A stretch of 64,000 nucleotides of DNA, taken from positions 2,852,001 through 2,916,000 of the forward strand of contig NC_135774.1 in NCBI RefSeq assembly GCF_028453695.1. The letters run 5' to 3'. A model generated the notes under the pieces. It had not been told where the DNA came from, did no database searches, and was given only the letters and a program-made list of their open reading frames with translations. Of the stretch, positions 47,601-60,755 are shown one piece after another (positions within the stretch are counted from its first letter, which is position 1; every line of letters starts with the position of its first letter). This DNA comes from Augochlora pura (lineage: Eukaryota; Arthropoda; Insecta; Hymenoptera; Halictidae). The position numbers and the translations under genes are program-made.

Positions 47601-50600
47601 AAGCGGATCGGCGACTATTCGCGGGCAAAATTGTCAGCTGAACTCACTCTCTTGAGGCCTTTCGGTTTGTCTTAAGACTACTGAAAATCGAAGGTGCATG
47701 CACAAAGGACAAAAGGACGATTAGACACCGTTGCACTTTGTTCTAAGTGTATCACGTGATCGGTCGGCGATAGGGGAACGCGATTTACCTGTTGATCTTC
47801 TTCTGTGTTTCGAAGGCGAGCACCAGCTCACCGTCCTCGTTGATGATGTCCACGTCCCGGCCATAGTTCGAGCCGAGGCTCTTCATCCCACGCGTGTTGT
47901 CCGCCAGCACGCTGTGCAGCTGTATGCACTCTTCTCGCCGTCTCTCGAGCTCCTCCTGAAGTGCGGCGATTTGTTCTGAAATTGAAATAATTGATCGTAC
48001 TATCGCATGATCGATGTCGGATGATCCCGTGACTTGAAAGCAAGTCGAACAAATAACCCGCTTCCGATCTATCTTGCGATAGCATGATAAGCGATAAGCA
48101 GTGGACGATATGCAGAGCGATGTGTAACGGGTGGCTTTTAAGTTGCAGCATTCCTTAAAACTCTTGTCACATTAATGCAGTCCAATTTTAATTTCTACAG
48201 TCCGAAAGTCATGCAGAGACAGCGATAGGAAGCAGAAAGTCTTTAAAAGTAGCTTAAGCGGTGCATAAGCGTGCTATGTGAAGGGCGGAAGGTTGCGAAA
48301 GCAATAGGCGAGCTACGAACGTATACTGTATTTGTATTTGTTACAGTAAATAAAAACGTAGAAAACAAAATAATATGTAGTATACCTATTAAACGAAACT
48401 CTTCAATTCGTGCGGAACTTAATTCTACAATCTTTGTCAAACTAAACGCTACATTTTCTACCGAATGAGGTTTTATAACCTTCTACTGTAGAATCTATCA
48501 CAGATATAGTAAATGACCTGCCTGCCTACGAATGCTAATAAATTACCCATTAGAGTTTCTTTTCCACCAGCCAGGCCCGCCGAGGCCACGCTATCCCTCA
48601 GAGTACGCAAGTCTTTCTTCAGCTGGGCGTTCTCCATTTCTAGTTCTTGGAGCTGCAAGCAGAAAACTTGCCGTCAATCCTCGTTCGAAATTGTTCGAGG
48701 ATTGGTTGGACAATTTATCCCCATTTCGTGCATTACCTTGAACGTGTCCTGAGTCGTCGAGGTTTCCTCGGGGACGTCTTTTTCCAGATCCTCGACCATC
48801 CTGATCAATCTTCCCTTCTCTTTCTCCACATCCTTCAGCTTCTGTTGAAGCTTCAGTACGAGACCGACGTCCACGGGCGCGTGGGCTGGTCCGTTTGTTT
48901 CTGGAGGCGATTTCTGATGTTGTACCTCTCCGTCAGGCGGACTATCCGATCGCTGCGGAGTCCAGTCGATCGTTTCCACCCTTGAATAGGGCGTTGAAGA
49001 GGAGGCTGTCGATCGTACAGATCCGTAACCAAAATCCTGGAAGATTAAGAAATAATGAACAACTTGGGAACACTCTCTAGCAAAAGGTCGCTGCTACTGT
49101 CAAAGAACTCGACCAAGAAATGCGAGCTTTTAGAGGTCTCAAGCTAGCTCTTAAAAGATCATACCGCGTTCTGATCGTCCGTCGGAAGCTCCGTGGATAC
49201 GATCTGTCCGCTGCTGCTGGAGGCATTGCTGAGGGACCGGGAATGAGCCGGTGCGTGCATCGCCAACTTTTGTTCAAGCGTTTCCACGTACTGCTCCCGT
49301 TCGTGGTAATCCTTCAGCAACCTCTGGTAGGCGTCGCGGTCCTGGTCCTGATCCATCAGCAGCAGGTCTTTCTCTTGCTCCAACCGGTGCTTCAAGTTCT
49401 CTTCGGCGCCGCGCTGGTTGGTCTTCATCCTCTCCGTGACTGTGGACAGCTCCTTCTTCAGCCTCTCTAGTTCCTCCTCGAGCTTCTTGTTACGTTGTTC
49501 TTTCTCTTGTGTACTCTTCTCCTTGTCCTGAAACGCGCAGGATTTTCAGCACCATCTTCAACTTCCTTTATCAAGAGAACGATGAAACGTATCGAAGATT
49601 TCTCTCACCTGCAAGATATCCATTTTCTCGTCTCTCTCGGCCTTGATAGTGTCCTGCATCTTCTCCAGTTCCTTCTCCTTCTCCAACAAGATGTTGTTAA
49701 GCTTCTTATTCTCGGCGTCCACGGCTTTCAGGACTTCCAGCTTGTGTTTCAGCTCCATCATCTCGTTCTGGACGTTTTTCAACGACTGGTTCTCCTTCGA
49801 CTAACAGAAACGTACAAGACTCGGTTGGAAAAATATTTTTATATTCGAAGCAATAGAAAATATAAATATACATGTACGATGTTTTGTTAAGCTTTTGTTT
49901 CGATATCGGCAGCAATGTAAAAAGTTACATTGATCCATAATTACGCACGCCACTGTGAACGTACCAGTTCGGTGATCTTCTGTTGCAACGTCATGATCTT
50001 CTTCTCCAAGCCCTTGTTCAGTGACTTCACGTGCTCCACGCTCCTAGCTTCCGCCTTCAGCCTCTTGAACACCTTCTTCGCCAGGTACCTCCTGATGCAG
50101 GCTTGCACGATCACGATGTTCTCCAGCTTCTTCTTGCAAGCCATCCTCACAAGGTAGCCACGGCAGAACCGCTGGATCGTGATCGCAGCGGCGTTGTCCT
50201 TCATCCTCCTGTATCTCTCCCTCGCCATCTTGCCTCTGCCGTACTTCTGGATGCCGATAATTGTGCGCTTGATCTTCAGGTACCGCTGCCTCTTCAGCCA
50301 GCCCTTCACGCGAGCTTGGATCTTTATCGCGGCTCTCTCTTCTCTCACTGCCCGAGCCTTCCGTCTGGCGATGTAGCCTCTGCCGTGTCTCTGAAGACCC
50401 AGCACGGCCCGTCGGATCTTCCTGTACCTGTTACGGCAGATCAGACCTCGCACCGTCTTCTGGATCATGATGCAGGCGTCCCGCTGTCGGTCCGCCCGCA
50501 GCTTCTCCAAGTAGGCAACCTGCCCGGCCCGGAAGAGCACCTTCGTTTTGCCGAACTTGAACTTGTCGTCGTCATTGATGTATCTGCACAGGTGAGATTC

Positions 50601-53600
50601 ATTTCTAAGAGTCTGCGCAACCACGCTTAGAACCCTTCCCAGCTAGCATAAAAATGGGCCGAACCTCGCCAAAATCCGCTTGCAGGTCTCCTTCAGGTCA
50701 TCGCGTCGTATCTCCTTGAACTTGCACAGACACCTGTACCTGAGGAAGAACTCTCCGTACGTCCTCTGGCTGGGGAACCCGGCAGCAGATATCCTGATCG
50801 TCTCCAGCACTCCGCAGGCTCGTAACTGTTGAACAGCTCGGACGGGGTTGTACTCGAATGCTTCCTTCGTGTCGTTCGGCTTGATACAGCGCACGTAGTG
50901 CGGCGTGGTAGCGTTCAACGTCGACATCAGCATGTTCAAGGAGTCTCTGAACTGAGATCCCACCTGCGGAAACCAAATTCCAACGATGTAATTCCTGCGA
51001 AATTGACTAGGAACAAGAAGAATAATTCTCTGTACCGTTTTCTTGTTTTGCTTGGGAGTCGCGGGCGCTGGTTTCTGAGCAGACACTTTCACCCTGATGT
51101 TGGACGGTACGGATAGCTTGGGATCCTCATCGCTGAAGAGCTTTTTCAATATTTTGTTCTGAAAGAAATTTCACAGATCCCTTAGCGAAGCATTGACACG
51201 TTTGACATGGATGGACTCGTGAAAGGTTTGTTCAACCTTGTACAAGTCCCTATTGTGGCAAGAATGGACAAAGTGCGACAAACTCGTAAAATATCTCTGA
51301 ACTCTTCCGGGAGCCAGACCTAAGCAATTTTACGAATTTATTACACACTAGACAAGTTTCAAATTGTTACGTGAACGCACATCACCGTTCCTAAGTGCAT
51401 CGACCTGCTCCTCTATCACGGTGTCCCTGTTCTTCTCCAGGAAGCCAATGGTCTCGTACTGCACCAGATCAGCGAAATGATGTATGAGAAAAGCGGAAGT
51501 TCCGAACCGCGGTTTCTCGAAGTGCTTCGATCGTCCGCACTTCGCGTAGAGCTTCTCCGCCCAGGAACTGTCCGACCCTTTCGGCATCTGTTCGTTCGAG
51601 CAAAATCGCTTCAGCAAATCGCCTCGGCTAGACCCAGACCGGAAGTTAGAAGTTCTTACTGACTCTGCACTCCTCGTCCAGCAGGTCCAGGATGCCCAGC
51701 TTCGTCTCGATCAGATCGATGCAAGGCTGATTGTCGTAGAAGTCGATGAAGGTCCACTCGATCTCCTCGCGCAGGTACTCCTCCTGCTCCAGCTTGAACA
51801 CGTGCTGGTTGAACTGCTGCTGCAGCTTCTCGTTCGCGTAATTGATGCAGAACTGTTCGAACGAGTTCACCTCGAACGTCTCGAACCCGTAGATGTCGAG
51901 CACACCGATGAACCATTGCTGCTTCTTCTGCGACTGCAGCGAGCTGTTTATGCCGGTGACGATCCAATTGAACAGCTCCGCGTAGATGTGTTTCGCTAGA
52001 GCGTCCCTGGCACCGATCGCCTGCTCCACGTTCATCGGTTTCAGAAACACCTCCCTCATCGAGACGATCTTGCGGTGGCACAGCCACTTCCGCAACGCCT
52101 TCGGGTCCGTGCCCAACAGCTCGCATATCGTCAAGAGATGCTTGTCCGACGGCTAGAAGACCAGGCAACACGGAAATATTGAGAAACAGTCGTGGAGAGC
52201 ACAGTTGGCTGCGAAAGCGTCTGACTTCCTTGTGGAATAAATGCTTCATTGTTCGCGCGAGAGTCCAGATATTGACACCTTCGGGTGTAGGAAAAGCTCG
52301 ACGGGCTGCGCGGGAAAGCTGTCCCTTTGATCCACCGAGCGGAGCCGACGGTAAAAAAGGAACTCGCGGAGAGATAGAGGCCGCTCAGCGGAGGGAATTG
52401 CTGGTCCCTTTTCTCGAAACTCGCAGCATCTTTGATAAGGAAGACGGCGGTTCTAGCAAGAAGGAAATTGCCGGATCTCTTTAGTCAAGGAATGCGCGGT
52501 GGAAATTGGGACTTCTTTTCGCGAACCCGATTGCCAATTCTCCTGCACTCGCGATGGAAGAATTCCGCCTTGTTGCGGGGGGGGCGAAGGTAGCTACATT
52601 GTTAACGGAGGAGGTCAGACGCCTTTCGACCGCCTGGACCGATCAAGATCAGATATTTACAGAAATGTAGCTGGCCTCGGTGTCGTTGACGTTCGCGTTC
52701 TGCACGTCAGAGTTTCTGATATCAACATTGCCTAAATGTATGATGGCCGCTAAAATGCGCAGCATGTCGTCCTGCTGTTTAGACGTGAAACCGAGCATGG
52801 TGAGCGCGGTGATCGTCTCGTCGAAGCACGCCAGATCGTCGACACCGTCGATCAACGGATTATATCCTTGGTTCAGATAGTGAAACTGATTCTGATGACC
52901 TAGATGCAAGTGCGGTAGGCGAGACGCGGCTGCGCACATTTGGTAAAATACGTGATAATTCCTTTCCTCATTCGCCTAGGGAATTGCTCGTTTATAGTAA
53001 TCGGCATCAGAGAAACACACAGAGACCGCCCCGGGCCTTTATCGCGCATCGTACACGCTACACGGTATTCGTTACCTGAAACACCACCCGCGACTTCTCC
53101 AGCAGGTAGGTCCGCATGCTGGCCCCGGTTATGTGATAGTGCTTGTTGAACTGTATCTCGATGAACTTGCCGAACCTCGACGAGTTGTCGTTCCTCGTTG
53201 TCTTCGCGTTCCCGATCGCCTCCATGATCGGCAACGAGGCGAGCACCTTCTTCTCCACCTGCGTCTCCGTCGTCGAGCCGCCGACGGTCGCGAAGTATCG
53301 CATCGTGTACTTGGCGGACACCGTCTTGCCGGCGCCCGACTCGCCGGACACGATAATCGACTGATCGTGGCTCTCCCTGCGTTCAATTCGAAGAGAATCG
53401 TTAAACGCGGCGATCTCTGGCAAATCGGCCGCGAACAGACACGTTCACTCGTCCCGGGCTCTTGCTGACCAGGAAAGACCAGGCATCTCGTCGCATTTTC
53501 TCTTTCGATTTACCCAGTTGCCCTAACTATTTACCACAGCTTGGACGATTTCGTAATCGCGTATAACGAGCGACGCCAGAAATATTATAGCGATACCTCG

Positions 53601-54281
53601 TCTTATTTTTTGAAAGTAAATACATCGAACGAAAAATGATAAAAATATTAAATATAATTAAGTAAGTATTCTTATCGTCAATTCGTCGCAGTTATTGGGA
53701 GCATTTGAAATAGCAACGAGTGTAGTCCATTTTTATTTCGCCCGATGCATTAACCTTCAGGCCGAATCCGACCGTTTCGAGTGCAAAAAAACCGCAAGAA
53801 TCGTCCGACAGACCCGGACGTGACCAGTGAACGCGTCGACAAAAATAATCGCGAACCTTTCCAGCTTCGTGTAAGCCTCCTCGGCAACGGCGAATATGTG
53901 TGGCTCGAGGTCGCCCATCGCCTGTCCCCTGTACGCCCAGATCGTGTCGTTCCCGTAGATTGGAAGCTCATTGTACGGATTGAACGCGACCAGCACGATG
54001 CCGCAGTAAGTGTAGATGCAATGCCTCTGGAAACGTATTTGGAGATTGTACAGGACGGCCGGCTCGTGCAAGAACGACAGGGACGTCAGGTTGTTCTCCC
54101 CTATGAGAATGTCCGGGTTCCGCAGGGGCGGCAGATCGGTGTCCGACGCGATCTTCAGAACCTTCGTTTGCTTCGTGTCGTTCGTGCGAACTTTCAGGCT
54201 CGCCTGCTTCGCCTTGTAGTCCTCGAGAAGCACCGCGCCTTCCCAGACCTTCTCCGGATGCGGCACCCACACCCTACCACC
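44632..54281 (-). CDS. Myo5: Class V myosin heavy chain (myosin-Va-like), initiator exon not found
   Basis: Exons in transcript order: 54281-53857, 53376-53076, 52975-52661, 52152-51664, 51587-51381, 51158-51036, 50963-50665, 50583-49965, 49800-49609, 49527-49165, 49036-48737, 48652-48547, 47975-47789, 46969-46771, 46688-46595, 46203-46033, 45889-44943, 44751-44632. All phases fit: 1818 residues, typical for myosin V. An actin-based cargo motor moving organelles and vesicles. The first exon opens GGRVWVPHPEKVWEGAVLL after an acceptor, so only a few N-terminal residues are missing. Motor: P-loop GESGAGKT (about 153-160), switch I NDNSSRFGK, switch II DIYGFETF, actin-binding NATTPHYVRCIKPND. 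The neck has six IQ motifs, all in exon 50583-49965. Coiled coils follow, then the DIL cargo-binding domain, almost entirely in exon 45889-44943. The end is EDIEIPEVLHLPMLKKV. Orthologue of Drosophila didum. The donor at 51664 (GTCAGT) and the donor at 51381 (GTGCGT) are atypical but are the in-phase choices. Confidence 0.95.
46350..46406 (-). other. Possible 57-base cassette exon of myosin V
   Basis: Between exons 46688-46595 and 46203-46033, the minus strand has a strong donor (GGTGCCG|GTGAGT, exon end 46350). An AG at 46408-46407 sets an open 57-base exon. Its phase (1 to 1) equals that of the flanking junction, so inclusion would add 19 polar residues without a frameshift. Myosin V tails are known to carry alternative exons here in vertebrates. 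The acceptor is weak. Confidence 0.35.
47256..47273 (+). repeat. TA dinucleotide microsatellite
   Basis: (TA)9 in the 819-base myosin V intron 46970-47788. Confidence 0.85.
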
Positions 54282-54469
54282 CTGGAGAACACACACCCTT
54301 CGATCATCGTGCAGCCCTGGTCGATTTCAATCGAGGGGCGGTCGAGAACGTGTCGGGGGGAATGGGACCAACGGCCTCGCCGTTCGGTTCAGCGGAAGTC
54401 AAAGTGATTCGACGAGGGACGATTTGACGGGATCTTTGCACCTTTGATCCTTCCGAGACCTCTAAACCT

Positions 54470-54515
54470 CTAAATCCACTAAATCTTCTAAATCCACTAA
54501 GTCTTCTAAATTTTC
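54470..54515 (+). repeat. 18-bp tandem repeat
   Basis: CTAAATCCACTAAATCTT is followed by CTAAATCCACTAAGTCTT and a partial third unit. It lies about 190 bases 5' of the first recognised myosin V exon. Confidence 0.7.
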
Positions 54516-54572
54516 ATAAAAATTCGAAAAGATATTACAGTATCAACGAGTTACCGAACCTGGTGAACTTTG

Positions 54573-54722
54573 ATGCGTTTTTCAACCCCTATAAAAACGT
54601 GTCACATTGTACTCAATACGAACAACATTTTTTCTGTTATCAAAATATAAGAAGAAAAATAATTTATTAGATCAAAATCGTCTCGCTATATTTGAGAAAT
54701 TATTTTCAGTCCAAAGGGTTGA
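54573..54722. mobile_element. Possible decayed TTAA-type MITE
   Basis: The left sequence TTCAACCCCTATA and the right sequence TCCAAAGGGTTGAA are imperfect inverted repeats about 150 bases apart around an AT-rich core. The ends resemble a degenerate TTAA/CCC element. It lies in the 5' region of the myosin gene. Weak evidence. Confidence 0.3.
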
Positions 54723-55309
54723 ACCGTTTAACATCGTGAAATTAGTTTGAAGGCATTCGCGTTCGATGAACGTAATAATATATTTTCGTTCCGTGCAATG
54801 TCTCCGAAGCGTAGTTTAGCTAAGAATAGGAACGAGGCGGCGGAGTTAGCTGTCCTTGTGTTTTAATTCGCGATAGGAGCGATAGTTTTGAATGGAACTA
54901 CCTGTGGCCACTGTGGGAGACTCGCGGGTCGGCCGTCGTTGAATCATCGACTGCAAAGATGGCTTCCCGAAGCACGTTGTCCAACGTCACGAACGACGAG
55001 CTCGCCGCACGGGTTAATTACTCGACCGTCTAATTTTCGCGTCGTTTGAAAAGATGACCCGCTTCTCCTCGTTCTATTTTTCTCGCCATTTTCGCGAGTG
55101 GCGGTACGTACGGAAACGAGGTCGGCGATACCGCGTATCGATTCCGGCGGCCGCGAACACGCCGAATCACGATTGGTGATCGCGTTAACGGCGCGATGTT
55201 CTATCGTACGAATTGCAATAAAATCGTCCGCCATTTTTGCCACGATTTTGGACGCAGGAGAAGTCGAAGAATCGAGCCAAGAATCCTTTGAAACGAAGAG
55301 AACATTTGT

Positions 55310-55440
55310 AGCCGATTATATCTTGTGCAAACCGACTGAAAAAATATTATAAAAGACATAGTTTGCACGGCTGCTTTTATCTTGTGCAAATGGATTAGAA
55401 AAATATTGAAAAGGCTTGCACAGCTGATTTTATTCTGCTC
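55310..55440 (+). repeat. Imperfect tandem duplication of about 60 bases
   Basis: The motif TATCTTGTGCAAA, then GAAAAATATT, then TTGCAC recurs in order two times (about 55318 and 55378), with a third partial echo at about 55426 (GATTTTATTCTGCTC). Diverged; function unknown. Confidence 0.5.
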
Positions 55441-58400
55441 GAATGTGGAAATAAGATAAGACTCGGTCATTTCCTGTGGTAAAGCGTTCCAGCAAGAATA
55501 AAAAGTGCGAGCATCCAATTTGTTCCCTGAAAATCAATCGACAACCATATCCGCGTCAAGCTGAAAATATTCGTCCGCGGAGAGGCTATCTTTTCCCGCA
55601 TCTAAGCGAGACATCCTCTCCACAGCCAGCGCGACCGCATTGCTAAGATTCAGAATGCGTTCGGGATTATTGATCGCGGGCAATCTGTACGTGCACTCGG
55701 AAATAGACCGAACGCGGGCGTGTACAGTATTTCCCAGTACGTTGAAAGAATCGCGTAACGGTATCCCCAGGAATTATGGGCGAACGGTGTCGCGTACAGC
55801 GAGCGCCGCGGAACAACCGAAACGTGTCGTCGCCGCTCGAGAAACGCGCCGTCGAAACAGCGGTTACGTGATCGGGAACAAATATCGGACAACGGTAAAG
55901 TTCACTGCTACCATTTCCACCGTCACCTTGAACACGCCGGGGTCCGGTTCCAAGGGACCCAATTTTCGACCGGGTCTGTACATACACCGTCGCTCGGGGA
56001 ACAACGACGGCGGCCGATATAAGTCCGCGTGCTCGTAAAGAAGTGAAAAGTAGCCGTGAACTCTCACGATCTAATCTTGTATGTCAACTGTTACGCAACA
56101 AGCGGCTCGAAGGACGCTGAGAGAAAAAAAGAATTGAAGAATGGCGGTGTGTCCGCTCGAAGACAATTCGCGGCACCGACACGCCTAATCGTGGATTCGG
56201 GGACGGGGGAGAGACTTTCGTTCGCGACCGCGGAAAGCTGACGTCGCGATATCAAATTGCGTAACGCGCGAGGTGTCCGCCGGTGTGCGCCTGGAAATTA
56301 TGTCGTTTCCCAACCGCTTCGGCCTTTAGGACTTCTCGCGGTTACCGCGGCCTACGCGCGAGCAAATCGAGCGGGTAAACCGATTCGAAGCGCCGATACA
56401 AATTCCCCGCGTCACGTTCATAGTATTGCCCCCCGCTGGTTAGGCTTCTTTTCGCCGGGGGCTCGCGACAAATCAGTTCCCACGATTTTGATGATTAATC
56501 CTCGGTTAAAGTCTCGTTCAATTTACGAAGTTCGCGCGTGCGCGCACGCGATTCCCATGCTTTCTACGTTACATAGCGGGCAAACGATTACTCGGTTATG
56601 GCTTGCCCCGCGGAAAAAGCGGAACCGCGACGGGGTTCCCACACGGCTTGCTCATTGAAAAATGTGATCGGAGACGGCGGAACACGGCTCCGACTGGCCG
56701 CTCGACGAACCGACAATCGGTCTCGGATGAGAATGACTTTCCCTTTTTTTCTCCTGTGCGAATTAAATCGGACAAAGCGAGGAGGAAAGGAGGCACACGG
56801 TCGCGGACTCCCATGAACTTATGTAAAGACGCGTCTGCCGCGCGAATGTCCCGAGACCTATTCTTTAACCCCGTAGTTCCCTCTTAGGTCACCGTTTCTC
56901 AACGACTCCGCTGCGAAAATACTATCAAAAACATAACCTTAGCGAGATTCTTAATTTTTCAAATTTCTACCCCATCACCGGAAATAAGAGATCCGCAATA
57001 ATTACGGAACGAAACGATAAATTGTATTCGCGTGGGATTACGATTCCTGGAAGTATAAATATTGGATTGTACTTGAACGGCGGCTTAAAATCTAGCTTCC
57101 CAGCGTTGCTGAATATCAAGGTAGCCTTGGCGCCTATGCGAATGCAGACCACTTGCATGTTGTGTCTGAGCTTTACCGGCCGACCTACGGCTTCTGTCGC
57201 GTTCCACCCACGACGCGTTTCAGCGTACAAACTGCGTGACTTTTTACCGAGCCCCGGTGTCGTTAAACAATCCGCAACGTCGTTCGTTCTTACAGCCGTG
57301 CGGCTGGTTCAACTGTATCAATCATCGTCGAGACTCTCGCCGACTAAACATGCAGATAAAAAAGTCAGAATTCGTCAGAAGATTCCGCAATTAAGCTACA
57401 ATGAGTGTACGAAACCCGCAAGATACCGCTTCCTGCAAAAATAAAAATGATTCAGCGACAGATTCTTGGTAGCTTTTCTTATCGTCCGATCGATCGTCTC
57501 GATAAGAGCGTGCTAATAGAACAATGTTACACGCGCCACCCAATTGCGCCGACCAGATTAGATTTCGGTTGCAACGTCGATCGGGCTCGCCGTGTTTCGT
57601 GCCGTGTTCCTCGCCAAAGTAGGAAGCGGACGAGGCCCGCAATCTTATCGAGACAGCTGCGAGGCCGCACGCGAGTGCGTGAATCAGTTTTGCCAGAGAA
57701 GATGCCACCCATTCCGAACAGACGTTGATAACGGTCGTCGACGGCCGGGGGACGCGTCCTCCCGCGCGCGCAATTTGCAACGCGTGTACACGTGGCCGGC
57801 CGGGATCGTTCTGTCTCCGCTTATCGATTCCAAAGGTGGCGGCGGAACGGGACGCGGAAACCTTTCTCTTGAAAATTAAGACTCTAACGTAATAAAGCAA
57901 AAGAGCGGAGGAGAGCGGCCGCGCGATGCAAGCACAGAAATTTGCACCGTTCGGTCACCTTTAATAAAAAAACGACAGAGAAACGGTGCCGGGATCGTTT
58001 GCTCGTTACATTTTACATAACATTCGCCATCCGTCGTCGTCCAACATCGGACACACACGTAACGTGCGTCAATATTTGCGCCGACCATGGCGGCCCGCGC
58101 GCCTGTATCGCGAATGCCCTTTGTCAGAAAAATTGTCCCCCACGGTTCGTTCTCTCCCAACGAAACCGAGAACAATGGGCGAACACCTACGACTACAACC
58201 GGCGACTCTCGCTCCGCGAAATTTTCCGTCTTTATCCGCGATACGGAGCGAAACACCCCTTCGTGCAAGCAGAACGTTCTACTTCGCAGTTCTAATTTGT
58301 TCGCGAGGGGACTCGAGAATTTGCGCAAGTTCGAGAGCGCCCATCGCTGAAACTAGCGGTAGATCCTTTAAACTATAGGAAGATCTATTTTACTGTAGGA

Positions 58401-60430
58401 AGAACAGAATTTATTATTTCACAAATTTATTAATAAATTATTAATAAGTTTATTATTTCACAAAATGTAACGAAAATATAATTCACGTATCTCGAAATGT
58501 CAAAGACTGTGTATGAAAATTGATGAAAAGTTTCGTTAATTTTTTAAGTTGTCAAAAAATTGTCGAAGATCATCGTCGCTTGAAGATGATCTTAAGATCA
58601 TTGCTCGAGGCTTCTTTATTAAGAACGTCGACACAGCGCGCTCGGCTTATGCAAATGGTCGGAGAAGGAAACTAATTTCCAATGCAAACGATTCTTGTTC
58701 CGAGATACACGGTCTAATTATATATTTCCGTGGATCAAGATCCGATGGAATCCGCCAACAGGCATCGACCGACTGTCGACGGTCGCGGAGCATTTCGCCG
58801 ACGCGTTGCGTTCGCAGGGGCGTGTGGAGTAGTACGTGATCCAGCGCGCTTGTCCGGGGTTTGCACAGGGGAAGGAAGATTATCGCGTGCTCGTGCGAAC
58901 GAATTCAAGGTGCAGTCGGAACGAGAACGGTGCACCTTGGTGAGACCGCTCGACGTCGTGCGCTCGTCGCCGCGAGATCGATCGACGCCCCGCTCGGCAC
59001 CCGTTGCTCCTGAGAAAGGCGCCGGGTTCTCCGTTATTGGGAATAACCGGGTCAAGTTTCCCGCCTACGCGCCGCACACACGGTTTTTTCCACGTGCGTG
59101 GCAATCGTCGCCCGGTCCCCGTGCCGGCTGCACCGTGCACTCTCTCGACGGTGGTTTCCCTTTCGACGGGCCGACAATGAACGCGATCGCCTCTCATGGG
59201 GACCCCGAGAGGCCACGAGCTGGAGCAGAGACGACCCGCGATTTTGCACGATGAGTCGCATGGGAAAGTTTTTGGGCCGACCACTTTCTATTTCGACGAT
59301 CTTCGAGCTCCGCGCATCGAGAGGATCGGCGACCTTGCTCGGGTCTTAGAGCAATTTTAGCGAATTTTTCTATGCTATAGCAGAAAGCTAATTTGACTAG
59401 GATTTATGGCTTTGAGAGGGTTTTTATGGGTATGGAGAGATTTTAAGGAGATAATGCGGTCACTGGACCAATAAGACGATTCTTCTGTGCTCCTTAAAAG
59501 ATGCTGCAAAGTTTAGACCTCCGGCTTTGCGTCGTCCTGTACATTTCGATGGTGTAAAGCGGTCTGAACAAGATTCAATAGGCGCATGAATATTTAATCA
59601 ATGTCTCCGGACACTTTAAAATCCCATAAAATCTCTTGCCTCGCGACAGTCCATTGGAGTGACGTAACGCGATTTTAATAGAAAATGTTTAGGTAAAGAT
59701 CTTCAGAAAATTTGTCTGCTTTATTTAGAGGTCTGGGAAGTTTGTAAAGAATAATAGGATGCATTTCCAATCGTTTTCTCCAATTAGTTTAAAATACAGT
59801 AAAATTTATGGTTCTCTCGTTTTGCAGCATCTTGTACACTGGAGAGCGACGCGAAGCAATTTCAGTACAAATTACCGGATCGCTACTCTTCAATCACCAT
59901 TTGCAAACACTTCAGCGTGATCTTCAGACCTATCATTTCGCGAGATCATCTAAACTCGAATGACGCGGAGTGGTTTTCAGCGAGAATTAATGGCTGGATA
60001 GAGTCTGTAGACTTTTGGAAGGCCGCGTTGTTTGATTTTGTTGTTCTCGGACCGAAACGATAGCTGTTCCAGATCTCGCGAACTTCCTGCGCGCTTGACC
60101 CACTGTATCATTATCCGCGTTAATTGTGAAGCAGATAGCGACAATGTTACAGGACGACGCGGAACACCGCGGACAATCCTCATCCAGATCGCGAAGCTCG
60201 GGGACCGTGAGAACGGCCGTAGTGGAACTTTCAACGTTGTGCGTCCCCGTTGAGTAAGATCGCGAAACGGGCTGCGTTCGTGGGAGATTGCTCCGAGGAA
60301 TCCTGGCTTTTCACGGGGACTGCACAAAAGGGCAGTCGCGGCGCCATATTTAGCCGGGTTATTTAGTCGGGATATCGTAGGCGAACCGGCCCTCGAGCGA
60401 ATTATCTTGTCCCTATAATCCGAAGAGAAC

Positions 60431-60660
60431 TATTGGGTTGTTCGAAAAGTAATTTCGTTTTTCCCCAAGAAAAGACTTAATTTTTTCACAGCCAACTTCA
60501 CGCTTAAGCTGCATAATCATTATATATTTGGACAACTGGTATAGTAAGTCTTGTTTGCTAAAAATTTTGTTCGATTCTTTGCAATAGTTTTCGTTTAGTA
60601 ATCTATTGTGTTTCATTTCCACCAAGAAAAAAACGTAACGACTTTCCGAACGACCTAATA
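60431..60660. mobile_element. Mariner-derived short element
   Basis: TA dinucleotides at 60431-60432 and 60659-60660 flank a 226-base element. Its left end TTGGGTTGTTCGAAAAGT and right end (reverse complement TTAGGTCGTTCGGAAAGT) are the classic mariner inverted repeat. A full mariner is about 1.3 kb, so this is an internally deleted or MITE-type copy without transposase. Confidence 0.8.
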
Positions 60661-60755
60661 GTTCATAAAACGATCTTTCCATTTTTTATTTCTCCGACGA
60701 CTCCGTTTTCAAAAAAAAACCACGCTCTCCTGCGTCACCCATTGCAGCACCCATA

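Larger units (their letters stand above)
54282..60430. other. Probable 5' region of myosin V; no gene recognised
   Basis: The first recognised myosin exon starts at 54281 after an acceptor (TGTTCTCCAG), so an initiator exon lies upstream. No short exon ending in phase 0 with a convincing myosin V start was found. CpG-rich blocks (about 55.0-57.9 kb, 58.8-59.3 kb) are promoter candidates. Open frames there lack domains. Confidence 0.4.

Noticed and set aside
54902..54945. Possible myosin V first coding exon (minus-strand ATG then CAG|GTAGTT)
   Set aside because: The short frame ends in phase 1, whereas exon 54281 needs phase 0, and the residues do not resemble a myosin V N terminus.
58730..59254. 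174-codon frame in CpG-rich DNA
   Set aside because: Antisense frame almost as long, Arg/Ala/Pro-biased, no domain.
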